Notes: generated by a model from the sequence alone, not told the origin. A DNA stretch of 64,000 nt from Pycnopodia helianthoides (GCA_032158295.1 CM063245.1:4574700-4638699); one strand, 5' to 3'. Positions 38,501-53,500 are shown, counted from the first letter of the stretch. Made by a program: numbers and translations.

Positions 38501-41500
38501 CGGAAGTACTATTAAGTGCTTGTTGAGGGATCGATTTTGATTATTGTTTGACAGTTATTGTAATCCTGATTCATGGCGAGGTATCTGCCGTGATGGACCC
38601 TTGCCCACTCCTCAGGCAAATAACAAGCGATTAAGAATTTAAGGGAAGATTGATCACTGAGACAATTATTTTCCATCCTCTAATTTTCAATAAACACGCT
38701 CTTAAAACCAAACTGTGGAAAATGTCGAATTATAGGCGGTCACGTTTGAAAGAGCGCTGTTCTCGCTCCCTCATCGTAAAACCTTGTGTTAAAGTCCTCG
38801 ATTTAAACGTGTATCCCGTAAAAACAGTGCAACTACTTTATTCTCGATCTGCGCATTATTGAAACAAGGCAGTCCCTTTATTGAGCTTCGCATTAGGCAA
38901 ATAATCTGTATCTCGATTTGAGCATTATTCAAATGGATAGACTGTCGACTTTGATCTGCGAAGTAATATTAAAACAATGCAGCGCCTTAAGCAACTTGAT
39001 GTGCGCATTCTTGAAAGGAGGCGGTTCCATTATTGATGCGCACATTAGGCAGATAATCTGTATCTTGATCCGCGCATTATTAAAATGGACAGACCCGCCA
39101 CTTGTATCTTGATGGGGATTATTTTAATACAATGCATGCCCTTGTGATCTGGATTGCGCCAAAACATGCCGCAATTCCTGATGGATGCTAGCTTTCCATC
39201 TGTATGTAACAAAAGAATGCCAGGAGTCTAGAATCAAGTATTGTTGCTCCATTAGTTTGAATGATGAAGGAACTTCATTTCTGGTAATAGAACCAAGTGA
39301 TCCTCGAAGGTCCCTTGCACTACGAGTCACGTGACTGTGGAGACATTGAAGAGAAAACAAAGGAGCTGTGTGATACTGAAGAGTTGGGTTTTGTTTGTTT
39401 GGGGGGGGGGTGCAAGTTCGCCCCAAACAAGGCTTAAAGCCAAAATGATGTCAAGTTCAATGCCAGTTGACTTGATAGACGTTCATTTTCCCGTAGGCAC
39501 GATCTGGAAATCAATTTGACCGCTGAAGACTTTCGAACTATCCCAAATAAACTCTTATTTTGAAGATTATGGTCTTATGAGCGCGGTCAGTACTAAACTT
39601 GGCAACACGATTGCAGAGTCGCCAACGAAATGCTTCGCACAGTCTGGACTTTATATTGACAGTTCCAGGCTTTCACGTAATCCGAAATAAATCGTTCATG
39701 CCGAAGATTAAAGTCTTGCGAGTGCAGTGAAAAATGTTGGCAGGAAAATAAAAACAACTGTTTCGGATGCCGGCGAAGTATAAAGGCTTTCCGCGATCAG
39801 AATAGAAAATCGACTGTTTCAGACATTAAGATAATCCCAAATAAACCATTCTTGAAGCGTTTAGGGTCTTGAGGATGTGGTGAAGCTTGGCAACAAAACC
39901 GTCAACAACAACTGCAAGACTGCAGACGAGAAGTGTTTGCTTGATATTGAATTTAGAATTAACCAGTCAGACTTTTAGGTTATCCAGAAATAAACCATTA
40001 TTTCAGGGATTAGAGAGCTGCAGGGAAGTAGTGAAAGTTGGCAGTCAAGCTATCAACAGCTAATTGGGCTAGAGACAACTCTTGCACCCTTGGGATCAGA
40101 AGCTATTAGTAAAGAGACGTTTTAGTGCCACTCGTTGAGAGCAAGTGCGTCTTCCTGGCTGATTCTTGCTTCAAAACATTACCCCTAAAGCGAGTTTATA
40201 TTATTGTAATTCTAAACAGACTTATAAATTGCTTGATGGACCACTGCTTTTCCTGAAGGCAAAGTATACCTCTGGTTTTTTTATCCGTTCAATTTTTGTA
40301 ATCCTATAATATATAAAGCTGCTCAAGCACAAAACATAACTTGGCACAACAAAATTATGCTTTACCAGAAAGAAGGTTACCAGCCAAAATACGATGTCAC
40401 ATGTACAATCTGTGACTGGTATCCTGCTCGTTTCTGCTTAGCAGACAATTGTTAAGCGATATTTTCTTCTTAGGCAGCTCTATGAAATTAGGCCCTGTAT
40501 ATGCGATCATCTGTGATGCACCTCAGTCTGGATTTAGAAAGCGAACCAGGCGTAGCCACGCCCCCAAACCTCACAAACATAAACAGACTCTTCGTAAATC
40601 ATTTTGTTTTTGAAGAGCAGGAGGTGTTTGTCAGCGTGATAATACGATTTTAATTCGATTTATCATCAGCGAATAAAATGTGATTCATCTTTTAAATCAT
40701 AGATTGCTCAAATCACTTATTTTGTCAAAGGACTGACTAGCCGAAAACAGGTGGAGAAACTCGGGGAAACACTCGGCCGAAAACTCTCTTCGTTCGGTTG
40801 GCAGACCTTTCAATATTACCATGAACTTGACAATCGCTTTCAGGAAGTGACTAATCGGCTAAGTGCGTTGCAAGGTGTTGAAAAGTTTTGCAAAGAAGGG
40901 AAACGGGGAAAAATATGGTAAAGGAATCGTTTTTAAACATGTGAACATTTTTAGGTAAGGTGTGATTTGCTGAAAACAAAATTTAATTCCAAACAAAGCC
41001 GAAGCTTAGTCACTGTGTTTTTGAAAAGTACAAAATGCCGTAGGCATGTGCCATCAAACAAATTCAAACTCCGTGTGATCCGTTCAACTTGTTGGATGTG
41101 CTCGTACGAGTCTTTGGTAACATTTAAATGTGACGGATAGACGTTCTGACTCGCGAAATCCTCTTAATTCGATAACATGGGCTGGGGATTTACTCTAAAC
41201 CTTCAATGACTTTACCAGAATAAATCGACCTTAAGTTAAACCCTCTGCTTTTTTTTAAAAGGGCGGTCAGAGGAAGGTCAAATCAAGTCTGGCATTAGCG
41301 AACAGGGTGCGGCGAGAGGAAGAATGGTTCGGTAATAGGTTAGCTGGGATACCTAAATCTGCAACAATTTTGGCTTTGAAATGAGAACTGGTATGCTACG
41401 TAGGACGGTATAGTTCGCGTAAAAGATTCCATAACACTTGGCGTGGATGAGTAGGGGTTAACCCCGATGTTTCTGGTTCACACAGTAAGCTCAGGCTTGA

Positions 41501-44500
41501 GAGCAACAGTAATTAAGTTCACTTTTGACGCATCCTTGGTTTCATTACCACAGATATATATAATAAGATGTGTCATCTTTGGTTGTTCGTTTTCGTAAAG
41601 GGAGAGGGGTGCCTCTCTGGTGTATGTATGTGCACATAATGCATAACATTGATCAGATTTTACATTAGTGTGATTGCAAACCTCCATCTTGTTGTACCAT
41701 CACCATGGAAACCTTCAGGTCGTTTCTTAACATTGGATGAGGAAAAGTCAGGCGTGGGTGTTGTTAGATATGTTACTAAATTTCAGGGTGAGCAAAAAAA
41801 GAATTTAATTTGCCGGTTTTGAACCTGTGTCTTCCGGATTACGCGCCGGCGCTCTACAAACTGAGTTAATTATAGCCCTATGTTGGCAGTCTCCCTAATC
41901 TGTCAATATTATTATTAGTGTGTCATGTACCAAGTCAGTATCTCTTGTGGTACATTACTTGATTTTATGTTATTACTACATCATTGGGTTACTCGATCTC
42001 AATCCTCTAGTTTGACTGATAACAATGAAAAACGGTTTATGTTTTGTCAGTGTATTTGTACTGATAAGACTTCTCATCAGTGAGCTTTCAAACCGATTAA
42101 AAAAGAAGAAGTTATTCTCGAAAATGACCAGCCCCATTAATTATATACTTTGTCCTTTATAGGACTATCCAGTAATTAGATATCTGGTAAAAAAAAGGTT
42201 AAAGGAACATTACAGAATTGGTTTTTGCTAACAAACAGTTGCTGGCAGTGCAAGCACTTTCTGTAATCCACCATATACATAAATTGACAAACCTGTAGAA
42301 GTTTGAGATCAATCGGCCATCTGGGTCACGAGAAAATACTGAAAAGCCGGTTACACATTTGCATGAAATTATATAGATTCAACACATGAATAAAACGCTC
42401 ACTGAGCGATAAACTCCAATCGGAAAATTAGTTTATTCATTTCTCATTAAATATGACATTTCAGACAGAAATATTTCAAGGGATGTTTTCTACTATCATC
42501 ATCATTAGACCGTGTAAGTTTTATGTAAATCTGTGATCAAAGGTATATTTTACAAGTTTTTTTCTTACCAATTCTGTAATGTTCCTTTAAGAGTAACTTT
42601 TCAGATAGTTACAAAAAGGTCAGTCCCCCTCCCTCCCTTCCCGCATTTTTGTTTGTCGATACTTATTTTTGATAACTTCCCTGGCAACTAGGATCTGATT
42701 CCCGGGTGTAGTTGAACTGATTTTATCTCAGACTTAATTCCCCTCCCAACCCCCAACCCCCCAGAAGAGAGAAAAAAAAAGAAGGTCCACAGAAGTCGAA
42801 TGCATCATCCAGTTCAACATGTGTCTTATCTCATCATATATGCCACAATCAGTCCGCTGTTCACTACAAGACGGGATATCATATTTTGAACAACTCGGTG
42901 TATAATTCAAAAGATAAGCCAGCGCATGTGAAGATATCACCTCTCAATCAAATACCCTAATTTCCTATGACACTCTTTCGGAAATGTGGTGAGCTTCGCC
43001 ATATTCGTCCAGTTCGGCTGAAAACAAGATACTCAACACTCTATACCCAGGAAATACAGTCAGTTGGTTTAATTATGAGTTTCACAAAAACAGGATCGTT
43101 ACCAATTATTTGGTGGTCTTAGTGTTGGTAAGGTGATAAGTGTGACATTGGGAAACATTTCAGGAACAAAAATTTAAACTGTTAACGCTTTCGTCCCCCG
43201 AAATTATCAGATTTAGCAGGGTTTTTTTCACAAATCTGTTTTAAAGGGGATATGTGAATCAGTCGGACTTGAAACTTTGCAGTGTGTAGATGCAACCCTG
43301 TGGGGTTTGCAGTAACACCATGAGTAGGATTTGAAACTTTGCATGGTGGAGATACAATCTAGTAAGGTTTGCAGTAACACCATGTACATGATTAGGATTT
43401 GAAACTTTGCATGGTGGAGATACAATCTAGTAGGGTTTGTGGTAACACCATGTACATGAGTAGGATGTGAAACTTTGCATGGTGGAGATGCAATCTAGAA
43501 AGGTTTGTGGTAACACCATGTACATGATTAGGATTTGAAACTTTGCATGGTGGAGATACAATCTAGTAGGGTTTGTGGCAACACCATGTACATGAGTAGG
43601 ATTTGAAACTTTGCATGGTGGAGATGCAATCTAGAAAGGTTTGTGGTAACACCATGTACATGATTAGATTTGAAACTTTGCATGGTGGAGATACAATCTA
43701 GTAAGGTTTGCAGTAACACCATGTACATGATTAGGATTTGAAACTTTGCAACACCATGTTCGTGAATATCTCTCAATGAGGTGGTTCTGAAAAGAACTGG
43801 TGTTTAACATCTCATTGATCAATATGCTCTGATCGTCTCCATGGTGAAAGCTGATCAGGCGATCAGAGCATTTGATGATCGAAACGTAAAGTAATTTCAC
43901 CACCTGTTCTTTTCAGAGCCACCACAGCTCATAGATTATCCATGTACATGTACATATCCATGTACATGTACATGGTGTTGCCGCAAACCAGTAAAGCAAT
44001 ATGATTTCGAATCAACTTTTTACAATTTCATTGAAGATTGTGGAATCAAATACAAATCAACTTGTGAGCTGTTTGTTCTTCTTTCCGACGGGCCTTTTCA
44101 TCCTCTTGTGAATACTTTCCTTGATGAAAAGAAAATAATGACAGTACCAGGAGGCAATCAAGTATGTTACCTATGTTCGTCTTTTTTTCAACAACAGATG
44201 GGATAACTCATGAAATGTGACCTGGTGGGAATTCTTGTAACATTTTAACGTGCACCAAATGTTTTCACCCATGACGAGGCTCGCGATGATACTTTACATC
44301 CAGTCAGTTCAATATCCTCATTGTTTCCAAACCTCATGGCCTCCCTTGCCCATGGTCTTGGCCTTGGTGCCCCTTCCCTTCAAAAGTTTTCCATAGACTT
44401 TAAGATTTTCCACTGGAAGTTTTCTTTGCAAAATAAAAATAGCCTTGCCCTCTCAAGTATGATATTCCAAACATGTGCAAAATCGTTTTTGAATCCTATA

Positions 44501-47500
44501 GAGCGCTCGATATGGAACATAGCATTCTCTCCCAATAAACACTCATCTCTCGGTGTTTCTTCAATTATTTGTGTCGCCTTTTTGATATTTGACTTTGAAT
44601 ATCATTTAATTGTGCTGCCATTATTCCTTTTGTCTCTGTCTTGATTGTTCCGGCTCTCGTCCGTTGTTTGTCCTGTTGTTCTTCTTGTCCGTTTGTTTGT
44701 GTGCGCTTTGTTTTGTCTGCAATAGCCCTCGGCTTACTGTGAGCAGCCCCATCTTCTGTTATTTGGTTTTCGATCGTAGTTTGATATTTTCTACTTTTAA
44801 ATTATTTCGTAATCCTTCATCTAATTTGATGTACATATGGAAATACATTGGATTGAGATGAATTATTTAGCACACGGAAATTGGCGGCAGAATGCATGTG
44901 GGAGCTTACCACCCCATCGAGAAATTATCTCCAGCCCTTGCGTTGTTTTTGCATTAGCTTCAGACCATTAGCAACTCACTGGTTTTAATAACTATTAAGT
45001 GAACTCCATAATCACATGTGGCAATTTGATTTAGAGTCACCAACCTTTTTTGAAAATGATTGCCTTCGGAAACATAAGCAGGACGGGAGGCGACAGCCAC
45101 ACGTTGTTTGTGCATAAAGCCAAATCAATTCCCTGGAATTCGAAGTTTTTGATATTGTGATTGTTCACGAGGATCCGTGGTTTACAAGAATGCTGCTGGT
45201 CTCAAGTCTGATTTCGGGCATTCCTATCTCGTATGGAACGCCAAAGAGGCAGGAATTCCGACCAACACATTGATCGGTCTTTTACATCGATCGATTTGTC
45301 TTTTGCATCGATGTTTTTCATCGATCGTTCGATGCAAAAAAAAAAAAAAACGATCGATCGATGCAAAAGACCGATTGATTGATGCAAAAGTCCAATCGAT
45401 CGATACAAAAGACCGATCGATCGATCGATGCAAAAGACCGATCGATGTATGCTAAAGACCGATCGATCAATGCAAAAGACCGATCGATTGATGGAAAGAC
45501 CGATCGATCTATGCAAAAGACCGATCGATGCGTCAATCAGAGTTTATGCCTCTATGGCGTTCCCAGCGATGAGCTCATTTGGGGAACACCCTTTTGTCAC
45601 AACAATGAGGTTTTAAAGTAGTTAACAATTTTTGTTGTAAATATTTACCTCCGTTCCGAATGAGATTTGATTCCTTCCTTTTGCTCTGGTTTACACAGGA
45701 AGACTCAAAGGGGAAATTACTGTAAATTATTAGTTTACAATGTCTTCCGCTTATAGTGAGCGTCATTGTTTAGTTCCATACTAATGTAAATTCGTTGGTT
45801 TTAATTGTATAATATGTTATTCCCCCAATCACATGTTTTCCCTCAGCAAAAACAAAAATGTAATTTTCTGAACAATGGGTTCCAATGGCCTTTTTGAGCT
45901 GTACTTGAATGTCTTTCCTTCCTACGGTAAGCTACAGGAAGGATTTCATTCACTATACACCACACAAAGTAATGTCCCATCTGGAACTTCGAAGATGTGT
46001 TGATTATCTGGCTTCCCCACTCTTTACCCCCATCCGGAAAAGTGGACGCTTTTCCCGCCGGCCCCCAGCTCCAAGGGCATCAGTGGACAGACTGGCGAGG
46101 TTGTGTCCCAAGATGACTTCTCCTTTACCGAGATGTAGTACTGTGTGTGTTTGGTTTATCCTCTTTTGTTGACACCAGCTCAATTATTTTTGGCACCTGT
46201 TGTTCCGAATGATTTTTTTGAAGGCATTTGGGATCGAAATTGCACCTTAAATAACGGTGAAAAGACAGATGGACCATAAGGAGAGCTGAAGTCCCACCTA
46301 TGTTTGTACTTGCTGTAGGTGCTTTCGCTCGGCACCACTGGTCTCATCTATGACCGATGGGATGGGCTGATGAGCTTGTACAAATTCTTGTTCAGGATGA
46401 AGTGGTGCGTGATGGGAACTTTCTCAGTTTCATGTTTACTTGTTGCATGTGCTTTCGTTCGGAATGGGATGTGATGCAAATTTATTTTCTGCAGCACATG
46501 TCGGCTACGGAGTCAATAGTTAAAGGATATGGAAGAACAGCCTATCCCTTAACTAGTGACTCCATAGCCGGCGTGTGCTGCAGAAAAAAAAATCGCGGAT
46601 GGGATGGGCTGATGAGCTTGCACAATTTCTTGTTCAGGATGTAGTGGTGCATGATGGGAACTTTCTCATTATGTTGTAGGCGCTTTCGCCCGGCCCCACT
46701 TGTCTTATCCAATGTCGTTGGGATGGGCTGATGAGCGTGTACAAGTTCTAGTTCAGGATGTAGTGATGCATGATGGGAACGATTGTAACTGCTGATCTGC
46801 ACAATGTTATTGATGAAGTATTGGATTACAAAATGCTCATGTGTTTTATTTTCGATATGGCAGAATTGAGTTAACAAATTGGCATCATCCTCCACCTGGA
46901 ACGAAGATGAATTCGAGTTCCTCCCACCCGAATCTGGGTTGAGGATTTAGGAGGATGTAGGAATTGATGTGATTTCCTTCAGAGAGCAATTTGGTTGGTT
47001 TCCGTAAAGTTTGAATCGGGGCTCAGTTTCACAAAGCACTAAGATTACTCTTTACGATGGTGTTGTCAGTGTTACCATAGTGATTTGTATTGTGACATCA
47101 CACTTTGATTATAGCTTTTAGGATTGGTTCGCAATTAAGGTCAATCTTTGCTCCTTGTTTAATGGAGCCCAGGACCATAAAAATTTGCAAGAAATTGCAA
47201 CCATCTTTCCATCATCTTAAACCTTGTCTGAAGTGACGACTTTTGGCAGAGGGGGTTTTGGCAGTGATGGCTATGGCTGGATCACTGAAAGGATCTACTC
47301 TTCAACGTTGTCGTTGCAGCCAAAGGCCATAGTCCGGAGCCGAAGCCGCTTGATTCGGACGCGACCTAAGTTATAGTTCCATTCTAAACCATCACAATTC
47401 ATTTTCAAGATACACGTCTTGAGTGTCCTAAAAGTGCATCGATGTACTTTGCTAATTATCTTATAGTACGTACGACTCTCTATCTATAGTTCATAATGTA

Positions 47501-50500
47501 TTAGCCTCCATGTGTGCTTTACCGTTTGGTTCCCGTTTCTTTCTGGTGATATGACGAGTATCCCATCAGGACAGACTGACCCCCCCCCCCCCCCTCCCCC
47601 CTCAGGTCCATCCGCACTGATGGGATGTATTCAAGTGGAAGTGTCAACCACGGTGACTCAAGGAACCACATGAGTCACCGTCTTGGATTGTACACTATAA
47701 GCGTAATTCCAGAAAAAGGTAATGGAGTCGACGGAAAAGGTGAAGGGTATAGATACCGATGTATGGCATTGATTTAGGAATGTTTTAGGCTAAATATAAA
47801 AATCCAGGGAAATGTGGCTATAAAAGGGGAGGGTTGTAAGGTTTTTATCTTGTCGACGTAGGACTTCACTTTTTAAAGGGGGTCATTGTGGTCGGGGGAA
47901 AGGGGAAACTTCCGAAGGGTATTGATTTAGATCAAGGAGGAGGAATTGAACTGAAACGCCGCAGGCAAAATATTAAACTTGAAGAAAACATTGACCAAAA
48001 CTGACGTACGAACAGCTGCGCTACAATGTTTCTTTGTACGCGAAGGGTAGCGATTTCGATGTTCAGAAAGGTTCAACTTGCCGGGGGAGAGAAATGTGAA
48101 GTTTATTTCAAAATATATCAAAATATTATTGCAGTTGGAGACTTGGAATTGTTGTGTTTTTGTCTTCTCTTTGAGATAAGTTTTTGAAAGGCTGCTGGAC
48201 TCGACGGTCCCCCTCCACATCCCTGCCCCCGCCTCCTCTGAATCACCCACAAACTCCGGACCACTGCGAATGAAGGACACTTTCATATTACATGAGCATC
48301 TTGCCCATCCCATACAAATCAAACTGTAACAATCATGATTCAGAAGCTGGCGTGAAATGGAAAAGCTCGTTCAACATAACGTCACGTCTGGTTTTTTAGT
48401 ACAAATTAATTAGCCCCACTGCAAAGTGTTTTACTAACTGCAATCGCAATGGCACTCTCAAATGCCGTACTGAAACATCGATCAAGATCGTTCAGCTGCA
48501 CTGTGTCAATGGAGAGTCGTCTGTGACAAAGATTCTTACATCATGTACAAGCTATAATAACTGTCATAATTAAAAGTCAAGGTGAACCTAAGGACGGTTT
48601 AATTATATTTTAAAGGCAGTGTATGAGACATGTCTTCCGATCACTCGTTGAAGTTCTAGACTCGAGGGACTCCAAAGAGGGGTGTTCCCCGTGTCACTTT
48701 CCCCCCTTTGCTCGCCGCAGTCGACACCCACACGCTCATGAACTCCTATACGTGACGACAAACTCACGCAGGCCAGTAGACATCTCTTAATTTACCTGTC
48801 ACAACAGTGATTACATTAATTCATCAACTGGGTTATCTTATTAGCTTTTTCCACGGTGTACATGGTCCTTCGCGTGGGGTTGTGTCTGGGCGGGGAGGCT
48901 ACGGGCAAAATTATTAATGAATTCAAACGGGGGAGAGAATGCGCAAGTAATGTGGTGATTTCTACGTGCAATTGGAGGCAGACAATTACTCCGTTCCATT
49001 CAAAATGAAAACTTTGGTTCCACGAAAAGCATTTTTCTAACAGTATTCTATACTGTCCTGAGAAAATTATGAACGTTCTTGCTTCGTTAAGAACTGGTTG
49101 CCTGTAAATTGCCTTGTGTGGTGTGAAAGGCTTTAGTTACCCTGGTCTTGTTTTTGGATTTCACATATATAATTTACCGCTCTCTTTTGGGATGAAGAGA
49201 ATAGTACACTGGGTGGACCTTTGAGTTGCAGGGTATTTTTCAGGCTGTGTCCTGATTAGCGGCTGTGGCTACGGCTATGACTGTTAGTGTTACTAAGGGT
49301 GTTGCTAAGTATGTCCTATACTTCAAAGCATGATGACGCAGCGATTAAGCCGCAGACGTATCCGTAACCCCCAATTCGAACGTGGCCTAACAATAATTAT
49401 GTGCAGTTGCTCTGGGCGCTGCCACTTGTGGGCGGATCTAAGGCCAATTTTTTGTTGGGGGGGGTAGACCAAGGCGGGCAATCATACAAACAATATCTGA
49501 AGCTGATTTATTCCTGTCCATTTTCTGCCAATCTGGGTTATCTTTTAATACAAAGTAGTTGTAGACGTTAGCTTTTCATTTTTTGTTTTCCGGGGGAACC
49601 CCCTCCCCGGATTCACCCAATGAAAGGAACCGCTTGATTGATAAACTCACAATTTTGAGTTTAGAGTACGGTAGTCATTTTAGATACATAACTTTGAATG
49701 ACTTGACAGTTTCTAGTATATATTATTGTTACATCCGGCTTCTGTGCATATAATACACGTTGGCTCCTTGCCATTATATACTTTATAATGGTGGATATTT
49801 AATGTAACAGGTGCAGGGTGCTAAATATCAAAAAAGGTACGAGTCACTTGAATCCCTCTCCGACTTCTACAAATAATGGATACTGATAGTTTAAAGGCAA
49901 GAAATATTCAAGCAACTCTAAATTTTACTTTCAACATTATTTCAGATTAATTTTTCACTAATTCATATTTGTGGGATTAAAATGTAGTCTCTGTAAGCTA
50001 AGCGCACTCGCAGGCCTGAGTGCACTGCCGGAGGAGAAGAAATGGGTTAAGAAATGAAGAAATGAATGAATGAAATTGTACTTAATTCCCCCTGTTGGCC
50101 TCTAAAGATCAGGCTTGTTATTAAGCATGGAGGTAGAAATTGTTAAAGGGAGGGTTGGTAATTACTCCAAAGATTAATGCCATAAAAACTTACTTGGTCA
50201 GAAGCATACAGCTGTTGATAATGTTGAGAAACAATTCCCTTCTAAGGAAGTCGGTTAGAGAGAGGGGGATTTAAAAACATTTCAATCTGAGAAACGTTCC
50301 TGTGTTTCTCAGATTGTGTATTCCAATTTTTTGTGTATTTCAAGAATTTTTCTTCTTGATTGCGTGGAGATAATCGCTCCAGATTTTCGGTGATATCTCA
50401 AAAACGCTATCCACCTTCTGAAATGAAATTTTCACAATTTAGTTTTATTGTATATGTCTACATATATATTGGATTAAACCAATCGAACGGTTTCTAAAAA

Positions 50501-53500
50501 ACGAATCATGTATGCTTTGGTAATTTTCAAAAACCAGTATTCTCACTTGGTGTATCCCATCATATGCAAAAAATAACAAATCTGTAAAAATTTGGACTCA
50601 ATTGGTCATCGCAGTTGCAAGAAAATAATGAAAGAAAAAACACCCTCGTTGCACAAATGTGTGTGCTTTCAGGTGCATAATTATTTGAGTGAGAAATTAC
50701 CTCTTTCTCAAAAACTACATTACTTCAGAGGGGGCTGTTTCTCACAATGTTTTGTACTATCAACAGCTCTCCATTACTTGTTACTAGGTAAGTTTTTATG
50801 CTAACAATTCTTTTGAATAATTACAAATAGTGTCAAGTGCCTTTAAAGTCGCACGGTCGGGTACTGAACCATTCTTCCGGCAACCAGCATGACAACTTTG
50901 TATCCGATGATTACATTACAAAAAGGTCTATACTAATAAAACATATGGGGTGATGGTTATTAAACAACCAAAGGTTGAAAACCTACACAAAATGACGTGT
51001 GATGTTATACGCGTCATTTCCGGTTAACGTGTTTTTAGACTTGTGGAAGTCGTTGAGCTAAGAAGAAAAAAATTACGGGACAACGTGACTATAAATTACA
51101 GGTAAACCTTATTAATAGCCAGTACATTGACACACTGCTATTCACAGAATCTTGTTCAAGGTTAGAATTTAACAGGGTTCAAAAATACATTGACAAGGAG
51201 CCACTGCAGTCCCATAATCTGGTCCTATAACATTCTTCAACGAAACAACTAAGCAGCTGTTGTCAACCGCTCATGAAGGACCATATTTAGAAAAGTGAGG
51301 AAATCGTTGCTTTAAAATAAAACATAATAATAACAAAGTTTGTAAAATATTGTTGACGGTGTTTAACTCTGAACCTTGGGGGCTTATACCTGTTTATTGG
51401 AACTTTAATTTAGAAATATAAGTTTCCTCTGTTTTAGAATACACCTTTTAAAGTCTCGCGTGACTTCAAACCTTTGCAACCTTATTTGCGAGATTTCGTG
51501 CTTGTAAAATTGGAGGAGGGAACAAAATCGCACACTTTAACGGGTCACATTCTTCATTGTTCGAAAACAAAAATTAGACTTGAACAAGTCTAATGTATCC
51601 CCCCCCCCCCTCTCTTCACTTTAACACCAACCATTTGGAAGACTGTAATCGTCCACTGTAAACCAACGACGCGTTTCTAAGTTTAATCGTGCCATCTGTT
51701 CTTATATCGAGATAACACAAATCAAATACGACTGACCCACCTGCCGGTTTAGACACGCCTTGAAACACCAAGTACTATCAAGGATGAATATATTAACCGT
51801 AATAATAAATTCAATGTTCCCTATGAAGGCATACCTACCCAGATGTTCAGCAAAATCGATTAACCCATTTGATCGGGAAATGTTTTAGTTCGATACTTGT
51901 CAAGTTTTAACATAGTTTTATGGATCATTTTTAACTGCATACATGCATGAAGGATGAAGGATGAAGCTTGTTTAAATTCTGAGGTAATCCCAAATTCTGG
52001 TCGTTCGGTGAACTCACAAATAGTTCCCATACCTTACGTCTGGGATGACATCTGGTAAAGTATACCGCATCTTGCAATCATAATCATATTGAAAATGACT
52101 TCCAATCTTACATGATTGGTCTGCGTGTCTGAATGATTGCCTTAAAGGAAAGATACCAGCATGTGACGACAAGGATCAGCTCCACAATTTTGCGTCACCT
52201 CGTGACACACGAAATGAATTATTCAACATGTAGATGAGGTTAATTTGGTGTTTTCCCTGGTGCCTTCCCGCCAAAGCCCAAGGGAGGCGCCTCCGCTGCT
52301 ATAGTAATAGGGAATTTCTTTTACAACATTTATGAGATGGAAAAGATTATTGGAAAGCAGGATTTAGGTTTGGAGCATGAAGTGAGTGAGTGTATGGAGG
52401 TAACTGAAGGAGTATAGGAAATCGTAGGAGTACTGATTTATTTTTGGATTGGAAGCTATAGGGGTAACCTTAAAACTAACATCAAAAAACCTGTTATGCT
52501 AATTTGAGTTCCAGTTATGGTAGCACAAAATAGAGAGCAGTCATAGCTTCTCCCTTATTTGATTATCTTCTTGCTAATCCCTTTCATGGTTCTAATTCTA
52601 ATACACTGACATTCTGTCAACTTCCCCGGCAATGCAATCTCCACGATCCCACAATTTCTATGACCTTACAACTTTCACGGTCTCACAAGTTCCATGGTTT
52701 AATGTACATTTTGCAAATAAATGTCTTGACTTTAGTTGTTAAAGTTGGTATAGAAAAGGAAATGCTTTCTTTATCCACCCGATCAATAGGCAATTTCCAT
52801 TAAACCATCCCCTTTAATCCTACTGAAGTAAAGATTCATTTCTGTCTATTTCTCGGATGGTGACATGCTGACCTGGCCAACATGCCAGTCAGACAATATT
52901 TCATTAGGTCTAGTTTATACTATTAATATTCTTTCCTCAATGTACCGTTGCATGTACACATATACAATGTACATGTAATCTGCTTTACGTTGTCATTGTT
53001 ACAAACATTGTTGAAGGCTTTAAGAGTCATTCGGTGATTGGTAAGATTTAAGATGGAAGAACTGCTTCAACATTGTTTTACATTTCATGTTTCAAGTCTG
53101 CCGAGGACTTGCCAACCTTTTTCGAAATGACCTTCAACCTTGGGAATCTACAATTTGTCTGGGCTTAAGTACCTGAAGCACAGGACATATTTTCTAGAAA
53201 TATTGTATGCCTTTATGAATCTATTTTCCCCTGTAAGTAGCCTTTCATAGATTTGTGGTTAATATAAATGCTAGCTTTTAAGACACTTGTTGATAATTCT
53301 TGGAATTGTTTATGCTGTTTGCTGTTATTCTGTAAGTTGTACTTATGGGAGAGTCTGGTGTTATGGGAAAGTCTAAATACTGTTGGATGACACGGTTTCT
53401 CTGCAAACTCTCCCTTCATAATATTTAACACTCATTTGGGTATCAATTGCATTATTTGTTACTTATCTGCTTCAACGATGGATTAGAGCCTATTAGTTTG

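Noticed and set aside
43255..43760. CRISPR-like array
   Set aside because: Units are contiguous 68-bp repeats without unique spacers, in a eukaryotic intron.
43228..43903. Minus-strand frames with repeated MYMVLLQTLLDCISTM
   Set aside because: Product of the 68-bp satellite; the unit is not a multiple of three, so no stable protein repeat exists.
44321..44861. Hydrophobic membrane-protein gene
   Set aside because: The hydrophobic residues come from T/C-rich DNA; frames are interrupted and have no recognisable domain.
45177..45621. Six overlapping frames rich in DRSID or RSIGLL
   Set aside because: They translate the GATCGATGCAAAAGACC array in every frame.
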